DNA of 64,000 bases from Eggerthellaceae bacterium UBA5808 (GTDB lineage Bacteria; Actinomycetota; Coriobacteriia; Coriobacteriales; Eggerthellaceae): the NCBI GenBank assembly GCA_002417975.1, contig DIDE01000086.1, positions 1-64,000 on the forward strand, in the 5' to 3' direction. Position 1 is the stretch's first letter. Each line of letters starts with the position of its first letter. The notes beneath the pieces are model-generated. The model saw nothing but the letters and a program-made list of their open reading frames with translations. It did no database searches and was not told the origin of the DNA. A program made the translations under genes and the position numbers. This document shows, one piece after another, positions 43,853 to 53,879 of this stretch.

Positions 43853-45763
43853 ATGACACAAGCAGGCACAACGATATTCGCGGGGCCTCTTAACATACAA
43901 GAATCATATAGGGCCCGAGTGTGTAGGGCCATTCTTTCTGTAGTGCTGGTTATCGCTCTTTCAGGCTTTACGAATCCGGCGTTGGCGGCCGATATGAGTG
44001 TCCTTACTCCAAGCCAAGAACAGGTAGTTGATACATCTGTAACATCTTCGGATACGACGTCTTCATCTACATCAGCTTCTTCAGACAGCGCATCATCTGT
44101 AGACGCAGGAAACCATGCGTCTGTTTCTACGCTGTCGTCCACAAGTAGTACATCCTCGGATGCGGAAGCAGAATGTGCATCGACAGCGGATTCGGGTAAT
44201 CAAGCGCATAACGCAGCAAGTGCGCAGCAAACGTATGCTGCGCAGTCTGATTCTGTAGTGAGTGCAGATGAAGGACAAGCAACGGTTGCTAATAGTGCTT
44301 CGACTACGGTAGGGACGCAAGCAACACGCGATGATACCGATCGCTCTACGACAGACAATAAAGCTGCTTCTAAAACCTACGCGGTTACCTTTGACGAAAA
44401 TGGCGGAAGTGTATCTGCCCCCATTGCGCAATCGAATTTGCTTGAAGGCAAAGTCATTTCTCTTCCTAATTATGAAGGGACCAAATCGGGCTACCAATTT
44501 GCTGGATGGTCGATCGATAGCGATGTGGTTGGTGCGGGTTCATCTCACTATACAAATGCTGTGTATGCTGCGGGATCAAGTTATACCGTAACTGATGAAG
44601 ACGTAGTACTGTATGCGGTTTGGACCTCTGATGCTCCTGCGACGGCGAACTTTTTTATTCGCTATGATGGCGCGATTCTGACGGAGCCACAGTCTCATTC
44701 AGCGTCTCAATATTCTTCTGGGATCTGTATTAAAGATGCTATTCCTCATGCAATGTTTCATGCTGATAGCACCGTTGGTGTAGGGGAATATTTAAAGAAC
44801 ATGCCAACTGATGAGCAGATTGCAGCAGTGTGTCGACAACATAATCCGTCGATACAATATGATCCGTTGACGCAATATGTCATGTGGTATGTCATTAAAC
44901 ATGAAGGTGGTAGCTGGCATGTTGATGGTGTTCTGCTTGATAAAAGTAAAGTAAATCTTTGCTATAGCGCAAATGCTGCTACTGGTGTTTGGTCAAACAT
45001 ACCAGATGGCAAACAGTATTCGGTGGGTACCAAGGTAGCGGTAACGACGAATACCCCAACGCGTAATGATGGCTATACGTTTACGGGCTGGAATACAAAA
45101 GCTGATGGTACGGGTACATCGTATGCTAATGGCGCGCTTATAACGATGGATCAATCGTTGACGTTATACGCACAGTGGAAAAACGAACACGAGCCTACGA
45201 CGGTACCTGGGACTAATCCTGGGTCTAATCCTGGAACTGGTTCTGGAGCTAATCAAAAGGTCCCTACTAACACACCGCATGCCAATGCAGATTCATCGAT
45301 TGCGGGAAGATCGTCTGCGCAAAGTCAGACTATAAAGAATGCATCGTTTGATCTTTTGACTACGCATATGAGTGTTGCTCCCCTTGAACATCTTGCGCTA
45401 TTGGGCGCTGCGCTTACTTCGTTGGCTACGTCTGCACATGAATCGTTTGATGGGTCATCTGCGGATTCGGCTGCTATGCTGTCTGTTGAGCATGCGTTTA
45501 CTGGATCGTCGCAGTCTGTTGTCCCTCAGGAGCAGGCTGACGAAGATGACCATGCATTTGATGTGACTTCATCCTCGGGTGGTGTTAACCCTGTCATTGC
45601 GTCTGCAATGCGCAACTATATATTGCTTGGTATGTGCATCACGTTTATCTATGGATTGAGCGTGCTGCTTCGCCGTTGTGCCTTTACTCATAAGCTTACT
45701 ATGCGTGAAAATACAATTCTGTCTGGTGATTCAGCGAATCAAAGGACGCGCAGGAAACGTTAA
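43853..45763 (+). CDS. surface protein with Listeria-Bacteroides repeats (short copy)
   Basis: 636 residues. A Sec signal peptide (about 23-46, cut near A-L-A-A-D) is followed by a long Ser/Thr/Asp/Ala-rich stretch to about residue 175. Then an InlB B-repeat/Listeria-Bacteroides domain (V-T-F-D-E-N-G-G-S-V-S-A-P to L-Y-A-V-W), a middle domain with Y-V-M-W-Y-V-I-K-H-E-G-G, and a second such repeat ending L-T-L-Y-A-Q-W. A Gly/Pro/Asn stretch and a polar segment lead to a transmembrane helix and a 35-residue basic tail with R-E-N-T-I-L-S-G-D. No LPxTG. The same layout, with a long repeat array added, occurs in the protein at 46895. Followed 39 bases later by the frameshifted partner gene. Confidence 0.85.
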   Translation: MTQAGTTIFAGPLNIQESYRARVCRAILSVVLVIALSGFTNPALAADMSVLTPSQEQVVDTSVTSSDTTSSSTSASSDSASSVDAGNHASVSTLSSTSSTSSDAEAECASTADSGNQAHNAASAQQTYAAQSDSVVSADEGQATVANSASTTVGTQATRDDTDRSTTDNKAASKTYAVTFDENGGSVSAPIAQSNLLEGKVISLPNYEGTKSGYQFAGWSIDSDVVGAGSSHYTNAVYAAGSSYTVTDEDVVLYAVWTSDAPATANFFIRYDGAILTEPQSHSASQYSSGICIKDAIPHAMFHADSTVGVGEYLKNMPTDEQIAAVCRQHNPSIQYDPLTQYVMWYVIKHEGGSWHVDGVLLDKSKVNLCYSANAATGVWSNIPDGKQYSVGTKVAVTTNTPTRNDGYTFTGWNTKADGTGTSYANGALITMDQSLTLYAQWKNEHEPTTVPGTNPGSNPGTGSGANQKVPTNTPHANADSSIAGRSSAQSQTIKNASFDLLTTHMSVAPLEHLALLGAALTSLATSAHESFDGSSADSAAMLSVEHAFTGSSQSVVPQEQADEDDHAFDVTSSSGGVNPVIASAMRNYILLGMCITFIYGLSVLLRRCAFTHKLTMRENTILSGDSANQRTRRKR

Positions 45764-45802
45764 AAGCACTGTAGACCGTCTAACTATAAGAGGAGCGTTG
45801 AT

Positions 45803-46629
45803 ATGAAAAAGAGCAGCATTATCATCGCTGCATTTCTTGTAGGTGGTTCAATTGTTCTGCTATGGGCTTGGTCCTATTTTGGCTTTGATCAAATAGACTA
45901 TCCGTCTAGTCTTCTATTGTGCATTGTCTGGTGGGTACTTATTGTTGCTGCGGTGTCATTGGTCATCCATGCAGAGCATAAACGACGCGAGGCTATTCGT
46001 ACGATTTATGTTGGTCCGCGTGTTTTATTTAACAGCGAGCAAGGTATTGTTGCTTGTCCCGATCCTGTTGCGCGTGTCTCTGTTATGTACGAAATGCTTA
46101 AAAGCCTGACGTATAATTTTCGCAAAGAGGGCAGCCGAACTTCGACGAATTCGACTACTGCTCTCTCGTGCGCACTAAAAAGTTCCGCGATGGGACAAAG
46201 GGCAGTAATAACGAACGCGTACTGCTCTGCGATGATCCCCATGCGACAGAGGATCTAGACTCTCTTCATAATGCCAGAATACTATCGAATGAGATTGCAG
46301 CATCTGATAACGCATCTAAGAATGTCTCTGATGGATCTATACCTGGTGACGGTCTTGCGCCGTCTGCTGATAGGGCAACGTTATTAAACGATGATTCTGC
46401 TGATACAGGGTTATGCATGCCCGAGGATGCGGGAGATCTCTACGATACATTCGCCCATATAAAATGGGAGGGAAGCGTTATTACCATCAATCGCACGCAT
46501 GGCAATCGCGCAAGGGAATTCCATTCTCCGCGGGAACTCGCTGTGTTGCTTTTGGATATACCTTCCGATTCAGACGATGATGATCTTCCCACCGATTCTT
46601 GTCGTGCTGTTTCGTCCACTAAAAACTAA
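45803..46629 (+). pseudogene. frameshifted membrane partner of the surface protein
   Basis: Paralogue of the intact gene at 53880. The first part (two membrane helices, then K-R-R-E-A-I-R-T-I-Y-V) runs in one frame to about 46125 and then reads into nonsense ending at 46258. The matching remainder (F-D-E-F-D-Y, then T-K-K-F-R-D-G-T, C-M-P-E-D-A-G-D-L, S-P-R-E-L-A-V-L-L-L-D) continues in another frame to 46629. Comparison with the paralogue shows one base missing between 46125 and 46136 (AAAGAGGGCAGCCG here against a 15-base counterpart there). The rest is well kept, so the loss is recent or a sequencing error. No classic slippery heptamer is seen. AGGAG precedes the ATG. Confidence 0.8.
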
Positions 46630-46763
46630 CGCTGAATTTCATTCTATCTGTCTATTCTGCACGTTTCGGATATAGCTGTTTGCTGTCCAGATGCTGCCCC
46701 TTGATACGTGCGTTGTGCTCTTGTGTATTGGGCTCTTTTTTGTCTCATTTGCCCCTTTAGACG

Positions 46764-46894
46764 GCAATGTGCAGAAACAGAAAGCAATGTGCAGAAATGA
46801 GTCACATATATAAGGCGAATGCATTTATCATAATTGGTATGTAGATAAAACGACACATATACGTGTGTCGGTAAGCTTCGTTCGAGATGATGTG
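46764..46894 (+). promoter_or_regulatory. upstream region shared by the two paralogous surface protein genes (copy 2)
   Basis: GCAATGTGCAGAAA occurs twice in a row (46764-46777 and 46784-46797, 20 bases apart). The second copy and the TTATCATA at 46825-46832 lie 111 and 70 bases before the ATG at 46895, matching the copy upstream of 43853. This supports 46895 as the start of the gene. The doubled box may be a repeated activator or repressor site. Confidence 0.5.
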
Positions 46895-49800
46895 ATGATG
46901 ATAGCAACGCATAAACATACTGCGACATCGAGAGGATTTCTAAACGTAAGGGATACACTTGCGGGCAAAGTGCTTGCGGTCTTTCTCTCGATAGTAATGG
47001 TCACCACTTTTTCTGGCTTTCCAACTCAGGCGGTGGCAGCCGATACGAGTGCTGACTCTTCAGCCCAGGACCAGACAGCAACTACGGATACAGCATCGTC
47101 AGCTACTGCGGCGAGTGCTTCAAGTAGTGCGTCTACAACGTCAACCGCTGCGAATGATCAGACGACAGCTGCGGACGATTTAACCTTAGGCGCTGCACTT
47201 GCACAACAAAATCAGACGACAACCGATACGAACTCGGGGAGTACGTCTGAGGAAAAAGCAGCGATTGCTCTTCATCTGACGAATGCTTCGATTACGATTG
47301 GCACGCAAACAACGGCTAATACGACCATTGACGTTTCGACAGGAGCAACGCTTTCGTTCACGCTTACTCCCGATAGCGGATATCGTATTGCTTCGGTTAA
47401 GGTGACACACGGAGCAAATCAGACGGATGTTGCCTATACGCAGCTCAATGATGGCACCTATCAGGTACCTGCCGAATACGTTGATGCAACGCTGTCAATT
47501 ACGGCTGTAGCTGAATTAATCCAGACTACAACATCAGGTGATTCGTCTGCTACCGACGATACACAGAGTGATGATTCTGCCGAAAGCGTATGGACCTATA
47601 CAAAGCGTTCCGAGCAAAGCAATGTCATTGATGATGGTACGGCGAGCCAATCTCTGAAAGTTGGAGAGACTGCCAACATATCGGTTGGCTCAACGCAAAT
47701 GTATCGGACGTCATTCACCTCAAATAATGAATCTGTTGCTGTTGTATCCCAGTCATGGGGATCGACTGCCGAACTACGTGGCATTGGAGCAGGAACAGCA
47801 CAAATTACCGCTACGTATAATGATGCTGGATGGGATTACCATACGGCAACATGGAATGTAACGGTTACTAATGATCATACGGTTACGTTTGACGCAAACG
47901 GTGGGAGCGTGTCTGCCCCCGATGCGCAGACGGACTTGCTTGAAGGCAAAGTCATTACTCTTCCTGATTATACGGGGACAAAGTCAGGCTATCAGTTTAT
48001 TGGATGGTCGACCGATAACAACGCGACTGGCGCAGGATCCTGGCACTATACAAAGGCTGTATATGCTGCGGGATCAAGTTATACCGTAACCGATGAGGAT
48101 GTAACGTTATACGCGGTTTGGGCTTCTGATTATCCCGCAACTGGTAATTTCTTTATTCGCCTAGACGGTACGATTCCAACTGAACCGCAGCCTCATTCAT
48201 CATCTGAGTATTCTCCTGGCATTTATATCGCTGGGTCTATTCCTCATGCAGCGTTTCATACCGACAGTACGGTTGGCATTGGCAACTATCTGAGCAGCGT
48301 CCCAACTGATGATCAAATCAAATCGGTATACAGCAAATATGATCCGTCGACTCAGTATGTTATGTGGTACGTCGTCAAGCATGAAGGTGGCGACTGGCAC
48401 GTTGATGGTGTACTACTTGACAAGGCAAAGGTAAATTTGTCGTATAACGCAAATGCTCCTACAGGCATCTGGTCGAATATGCCTGATGGCGCGCAGTATT
48501 CCGTTGGTGCAAAGACAAATGTAAGCAGTAAGATTCCAACGCGTAGCGATGGGTATACGTTTACGGGCTGGAACACAAAAGCTGATGGTACGGGTACGTC
48601 GTATAGTGCCAATGACGCATTGACTATGGATCAGTCGATGACGCTGTATGCACAGTGGCAAAACGAAAACTGGATTACCATTGCGGCTGGGTCTGTAACT
48701 AAACCGTATGACGGCACACCGCTGACAATTAATAATACGCAGTATACCGTTACGGGAAAGCTGAGTACGGGTGATTCGATTACTGACGTGGTGCTCTCGG
48801 GGACGCAAACAAATGTGGGATCGAGCGCAACGACCGTCAAGAGCTATCGCATTGTTGATGCTGAAGGAAACGATGTGACGAGCTCGTACAAAAATGTTAA
48901 CACGTACAATGGAACGGTAAACGTTACTCCGCTTGCACTTACGGTGACTGCCGCTTCCGCAAGCAAAACGTATGATGGCACCGCTCTCACGGACGATAAG
49001 GCGACGGTTGATGGAACGCTCGCTAAGGGCGATAGCATAAGCTATGACGTTACCGGTAGCGTGACTGACGTTGAAACCACAGCGACGCCTAATGTTGTGT
49101 CCAATGTTAAGGTTATGCATACTAATGCGGATAAAACGCAGACTGATGTGACGGGCAACTATTCGATTAGCAAAACGGATGGTTCGCTTAAAATTAATCC
49201 TCGTACGGTGACGGTGTCGAGCGATTCCGCGAACAAAACCTATGATGGGACGCCTCTTGTTGCATCTGGCGTGCATTATGCAAACGATGCTTTCGCATCG
49301 GGCGAAGGCTTTGCCTCTTGCACAGCGACAGGTTCTCAGACGTTGGTTGGCTATTCCGACAATACGATTAGCTATACACTGAGCGCTTCGACTAAAGCAT
49401 CAAATTATACGATTACAACCAAGCCCGGAACACTGACGGTTACACAAGCTGCAATGCCTTTGACGGTAACTGCGGGCTCTACGAGTAAAACGTATGATGG
49501 TACTGCGCTTACCGACAATAAGGCGACGGTTGGTGGAACGCTCGCTAAGGACGACACCGTAAGCTACGTTGTTACTGGTAGTGCGACCAATGTTGCGGAT
49601 ACAAAGACAGATAATAATGTTGTATCCAGCATTAAGGTTATGCATACTAATGCGGATAATACGCAGACTGATGTGACCGCTAATTATAAGATCGCTGCCA
49701 AGAATGGCACACTCAGTATTGATCCACGGCTAATTACCATTACTGCGCCTTCTGCGAATAAGGCATATGACGGTACAGCACTTACAGCGCCGATTACGAG

Positions 49801-52800
49801 CTCGCAGGATATCGCGACGGCACTTACGGGTGGGTCATTCGTTAAAGGCCAGGGCTTTGCATCGATCACTGCTGAAGGCTCCCAGACGTTGGTCGGTACA
49901 AGCGACAATGCAATTACGGGATACACCTTCGCTGAGGGAACTGCTGCCGAAAATTACAAAGTAACGGAAGCAAAAGGCAAGCTCAGCATTACGAATGAGA
50001 ATCCTATTGCCCTTACGGTAACTGCCGCTTCCGCAAGCAAAACGTATGACGGTACCGCGCTTACGGATGACAGTGCAACGGTTGATGGAAAACTCGCTGA
50101 TGGCGACAGCATAAGCTACGATGTTGCAGGTAGCGTGACGGATGTCGCAAGTGCAGCGACACCTAATATTGTGTCCAACATCAAGGTTACGCATACGGAT
50201 GCGAATGGAAAAGCAACCGATGTGACCGCCAATTATGCGATCACTGCCAAGAATGGCACACTCAGTATTGACCCGCGCGCGATTACTATTACCGCAGCAA
50301 GTAATCATAAAGCGTATGATGGTACAGCCCTTACTGATACAGACTGGTCGATCACGAATAATTCCTTTGTTGATGGACAGGGTCTAGCGACCGTTGCCGT
50401 TAAGGGTTCTCAGACGTTGGTTGGCACAAGCGACAATACTATTGATGCGTATACGCTTACTGACAAAACCGTCGCAGCAAACTATACAATTACCGAGCAA
50501 CCAGGAACATTAACGGTCGACAAGGCTGAGATTGCTCTTACGATTGAGGCGAATAGCGCGACCAAAACGTATGACGGCACCGAATTGACTGATGCAGGGT
50601 GGAGCCAAAATGTCGATGACACGCTTATCTACACGGGACTCATCTCATCAACAGGTGATACGATCACTTCAGCTGATGTTAAGGGTTCGATTACCGATGC
50701 GGGATCGACCGCAAATGTGGCATCAAATGCAAAAATCATGCATGGCACTGATGATGTGACGGACAATTACAACATTACCTATACGAACGGTGCGCTTACG
50801 GTTACCCAACGGCCGATTCTGCTTGTTGCTGACTCGGCGTCTAAAGCATATGACGGTACCGAGCTTACTGCTCCAACTGCCAAGATTGATTCGGGATCGT
50901 TTGTTGATGGCCAAGGGTTTGCTTCGATTCGCGTACAAGGTAGTCAGCTTCAGGCTGGCAGCTCGAACAATGTAGTAGCGGGTTGGGACTTTGATGCTGC
51001 GACCAATGCAAATAATTATGCAGTTACCACTCAAAACGGAACGCTTACGGTCACTAAAGCATCGATTGCGCTGACCATAACTGCTGCATCGTCAACAAAA
51101 ACGTATGATGGGAACGAGCTTACTGATAATGCATATGTACCAACAGGCCAGCTTGCGCAAGGTGATACGTTAGTAAGTGCGCAGGTTAATGGCGCACAAA
51201 CCGATGTAGGAACAGGCATCAATACCGTTTCGCATGCAGTTATCAAACATGGAACTGCTGACGTAACGGACAACTACAATATCACGTACAAAGACGGTTC
51301 GTTGACGGTTACGCCTGCAGAAATTACCGTTAAGGCAGCATCTGCTTCTAAGGTGTATGATGGCACGCCGTTAACTCAATCTAAGTACACAGTGACGGGT
51401 TCGTTTGCTGCGGGAGAAGGGTTTGCTTCCGTCTCTACAAAGGGCTCACAGCTGTATGCGGGATCGAGTGCTAACAACGTTGTCTATCAGCTTAAGGGCA
51501 ATACAAAGGCGAGCAATTATAAGATCTCGATCGCCGATGGTGAACTAACCGTTACGCGTGCGTCTTTACCGATTACGATAACTGCTACTTCTGATACCAA
51601 GACATACGATGGTGTAGCATTGCTCAATTCGAAGTTCTCGCAGACGAGCGGACAGCTTGCGACGGGAGATGAACTAGCGTCTGTTAACGTTACGGGCACA
51701 ATTCTTGATGCAGGAACAATTAACAATGTTGCTTCTTCTGCAAAGATCATGCATGGCACTACCGACGTGACCGATAACTATACGATCACCTATGTTGCTG
51801 GCACTCTCACAGTTAATCCGCGCTTAATTACTATCATGGCGCCTTCGAGCACTAAACCGTATGATGGCACAGCTTTGACAGCGGCGATTACCAATCAGCA
51901 AGATATTGCGACGGCACTCATTGGCGGCTCCTTTGTGAGCGGTCAAGGTTTGTCATCGATTACAACAAGCGGTTCTCAGACGTTGGTTGGTTCAAGCGCA
52001 AACACGATTACAGATTATGCGTTTGCACAGGGGACCAATGCTGCAAACTATACGGTTACCAAGCAGCCAGGTACGCTCAGCATTACGAATGAGAATCCTA
52101 TTGCCCTTACGGTAACTGCCGCTTCCGCAAGTAAAACGTATGACGGCACTGCTCTTACGGATGATAGCGCAGCGGTTGATGGAAAACTCGCTGATGGCGA
52201 CAGCATAAGCTACGATGTTACAGGCAGCGTGACGGATGTCGCAAGTGCAGCGACGCCTAATATTGTGTCCAACATTAAGGTTACGCATACGGATGCGAAT
52301 GGAAATGCAACCGATGTGACCGCTAACTATGCAATTACGCCCAAGAATGGCACACTCAGCATTGATCCGCGTGCGATTGCCATAGCGCCAGAAAGCGCCA
52401 AAAAGGTTTACGATGGTACGCCCCTTACTGATAGCAACTGGTCGATTACGAGTGGCTCGTTCGTCGATGGACAGGGCTTAGCGTCGGTAACTGTCGAGGG
52501 TTCGCAGACGTTTGCTGGATCTTCAGAAAATGAGATCCTTAGTTATACATTTAATGACCAGACGAATGCAGCAAACTATGTGGTAACAACAAAGCCCAAT
52601 GGACTGCTTACGGTAACGCAAGCTGAACTGCCGCTTACGATCACTGCTAAGAGCTTGAGCAAAACATATGATGGCACTGCGCTTACCGATAACTCCTATG
52701 AGATTTCGGGCGGGCAGCTTGCAACGGGCGATACGCTGGTGTCTGCCGATGTTGATGGTTCGATTACCGATGCGGGATCGACCGCAAATGTAGCATCGAA

Positions 52801-53878
52801 TGCAAAAATCATGCATGGTACTACCAACGTAACGAATAACTACAAGATTTCCTACACGGATGGCACGCTTACCGTGAATCCATGCGTGATTACGATCACC
52901 GCGCCTTCTGCAACTAAGGCGTATGACGGTACAGCGCTTACGGCGTCGATTACGAGCTCGCAGGATATCACGGCAGCAATTACTGGCGGTGTCTTTGTGA
53001 ACGGACAAGGTCTGTCATCGATTACAACTGATGGCTCTCAAACGTTGGTTGGCTCAAGCGTGAATACCGTGAGTGACTACACGTTTAAAGACGGCACCAA
53101 CGCTGATAACTATCAAGTAACGACGAAAACGGGTACGCTGACCGTAACGCGTGCGTCGATTCCGCTTACTATAGGCGCTCAGAGTGCAACGAAACAGTAT
53201 GATGGTGCGCCGCTTACGGATCATGATTGGGATCTTGTTGACGGAGTCCTCGCAGAGGGCGATTCAATTGAGGCGGTTAGCGTCAACGGATCGCAGACGA
53301 ATGTTGGTACGTCGGCGAATCAGGCAATGCATGCGGTTATTATGCATGACGGTGTTGATGTGACGGCTAACTATTCAATAAGTTATCGCGCGGGATCGTT
53401 AACGGTAACTGCGCAGCCTGGAGTTCCACCTGCGGTTCCAGCAGCGCCGGGCACGTCTAACCCATCTAATCCGTCTACACCAGGAACACCAGGTCAGCCT
53501 CCTGCGGGTACAACGCCACTGAATGCTGTTGTCGTTCCCGTAGCTAATGCAATGCAGACGTTGGTAAGTCCGCTAACGGGTGAGTCTCAAGCGGGGAATG
53601 CACAGGGACAGGTAAACGAAGAAGAACTCACCGATGACGACGGTACACCTTTAGGCGCATTTGATGCAGAGCCTGTGTGCTGGGTCCATTGGTACATGAT
53701 GTTCGGCATTCTTGTTACGTTGATATACGGTGCGGGTGTACTTATTCGCCGTACTCTCTTTACGCGTAAGATGCATAAACGTGAGAAGGCAATTTTATCT
53801 GGCGATCCAGTAGACCAGCAAGATGCACAGGAAACGATAGAGGCTAACCCAACGGTATGTCCAGGAGAGGAGCGTTAA
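46895..53878 (+). CDS. giant surface protein with 18 MBG-like repeats
   Basis: 2327 residues. Sec signal peptide (about 20-48, cut near A-V-A-A-D), Ser/Thr/Ala-rich segment, a bacterial Ig-like domain with S-T-A-E-L-R-G-I-G-A-G-T-A, a Listeria-Bacteroides repeat block nearly the same as in the protein at 43853, then 18 repeats of about 87 residues each opening K-x-Y-D-G-T-x-L-T (MBG-like). A Pro/Gly/Thr linker, one transmembrane helix and a long basic tail with K-R-E-K-A-I-L-S-G-D follow; there is no LPxTG. I choose the ATG at 46895, not the GTG at 46865, because its upstream boxes align with those of the paralogue. The partner gene begins one base after the stop. Probably an adhesive stalk. 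Confidence 0.85.
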   Translation: MMIATHKHTATSRGFLNVRDTLAGKVLAVFLSIVMVTTFSGFPTQAVAADTSADSSAQDQTATTDTASSATAASASSSASTTSTAANDQTTAADDLTLGAALAQQNQTTTDTNSGSTSEEKAAIALHLTNASITIGTQTTANTTIDVSTGATLSFTLTPDSGYRIASVKVTHGANQTDVAYTQLNDGTYQVPAEYVDATLSITAVAELIQTTTSGDSSATDDTQSDDSAESVWTYTKRSEQSNVIDDGTASQSLKVGETANISVGSTQMYRTSFTSNNESVAVVSQSWGSTAELRGIGAGTAQITATYNDAGWDYHTATWNVTVTNDHTVTFDANGGSVSAPDAQTDLLEGKVITLPDYTGTKSGYQFIGWSTDNNATGAGSWHYTKAVYAAGSSYTVTDEDVTLYAVWASDYPATGNFFIRLDGTIPTEPQPHSSSEYSPGIYIAGSIPHAAFHTDSTVGIGNYLSSVPTDDQIKSVYSKYDPSTQYVMWYVVKHEGGDWHVDGVLLDKAKVNLSYNANAPTGIWSNMPDGAQYSVGAKTNVSSKIPTRSDGYTFTGWNTKADGTGTSYSANDALTMDQSMTLYAQWQNENWITIAAGSVTKPYDGTPLTINNTQYTVTGKLSTGDSITDVVLSGTQTNVGSSATTVKSYRIVDAEGNDVTSSYKNVNTYNGTVNVTPLALTVTAASASKTYDGTALTDDKATVDGTLAKGDSISYDVTGSVTDVETTATPNVVSNVKVMHTNADKTQTDVTGNYSISKTDGSLKINPRTVTVSSDSANKTYDGTPLVASGVHYANDAFASGEGFASCTATGSQTLVGYSDNTISYTLSASTKASNYTITTKPGTLTVTQAAMPLTVTAGSTSKTYDGTALTDNKATVGGTLAKDDTVSYVVTGSATNVADTKTDNNVVSSIKVMHTNADNTQTDVTANYKIAAKNGTLSIDPRLITITAPSANKAYDGTALTAPITSSQDIATALTGGSFVKGQGFASITAEGSQTLVGTSDNAITGYTFAEGTAAENYKVTEAKGKLSITNENPIALTVTAASASKTYDGTALTDDSATVDGKLADGDSISYDVAGSVTDVASAATPNIVSNIKVTHTDANGKATDVTANYAITAKNGTLSIDPRAITITAASNHKAYDGTALTDTDWSITNNSFVDGQGLATVAVKGSQTLVGTSDNTIDAYTLTDKTVAANYTITEQPGTLTVDKAEIALTIEANSATKTYDGTELTDAGWSQNVDDTLIYTGLISSTGDTITSADVKGSITDAGSTANVASNAKIMHGTDDVTDNYNITYTNGALTVTQRPILLVADSASKAYDGTELTAPTAKIDSGSFVDGQGFASIRVQGSQLQAGSSNNVVAGWDFDAATNANNYAVTTQNGTLTVTKASIALTITAASSTKTYDGNELTDNAYVPTGQLAQGDTLVSAQVNGAQTDVGTGINTVSHAVIKHGTADVTDNYNITYKDGSLTVTPAEITVKAASASKVYDGTPLTQSKYTVTGSFAAGEGFASVSTKGSQLYAGSSANNVVYQLKGNTKASNYKISIADGELTVTRASLPITITATSDTKTYDGVALLNSKFSQTSGQLATGDELASVNVTGTILDAGTINNVASSAKIMHGTTDVTDNYTITYVAGTLTVNPRLITIMAPSSTKPYDGTALTAAITNQQDIATALIGGSFVSGQGLSSITTSGSQTLVGSSANTITDYAFAQGTNAANYTVTKQPGTLSITNENPIALTVTAASASKTYDGTALTDDSAAVDGKLADGDSISYDVTGSVTDVASAATPNIVSNIKVTHTDANGNATDVTANYAITPKNGTLSIDPRAIAIAPESAKKVYDGTPLTDSNWSITSGSFVDGQGLASVTVEGSQTFAGSSENEILSYTFNDQTNAANYVVTTKPNGLLTVTQAELPLTITAKSLSKTYDGTALTDNSYEISGGQLATGDTLVSADVDGSITDAGSTANVASNAKIMHGTTNVTNNYKISYTDGTLTVNPCVITITAPSATKAYDGTALTASITSSQDITAAITGGVFVNGQGLSSITTDGSQTLVGSSVNTVSDYTFKDGTNADNYQVTTKTGTLTVTRASIPLTIGAQSATKQYDGAPLTDHDWDLVDGVLAEGDSIEAVSVNGSQTNVGTSANQAMHAVIMHDGVDVTANYSISYRAGSLTVTAQPGVPPAVPAAPGTSNPSNPSTPGTPGQPPAGTTPLNAVVVPVANAMQTLVSPLTGESQAGNAQGQVNEEELTDDDGTPLGAFDAEPVCWVHWYMMFGILVTLIYGAGVLIRRTLFTRKMHKREKAILSGDPVDQQDAQETIEANPTVCPGEER
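48671..53412 (+). repeat. 18 coding repeats of ~263 bases (MBG-like)
   Basis: Tandem array inside the surface protein gene. Each unit opens with codons for K-x-Y-D-G and ends in a strand like G-T-L-T-V (or S-I-D-P-R). Most copies have drifted at the DNA level; some pairs are far closer to each other than to their neighbours, as described for the 2.09-kb duplication. Confidence 0.85.
49747..52390 (+). repeat. 2.09-kb higher-order duplication within the repeat array
   Basis: Repeats 5-8 of the array correspond in order to repeats 13-16. The best-kept stretch is 49981-50290 against 52075-52384, offset by 2094 bases and almost identical, including the unusual junction I-T-N-E-N-P-I-A-L. Repeat 17 (from about 52902) restarts the same series, sharing T-S-S-Q-D-I with repeat 5. 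The array therefore grew by copying an eight-repeat block. Confidence 0.75.
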
Positions 53879-53879
53879 G

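Noticed and set aside
46125..46136. programmed ribosomal frameshift
   Set aside because: No slippery heptamer or following stem is evident, and the intact paralogue has the extra base.
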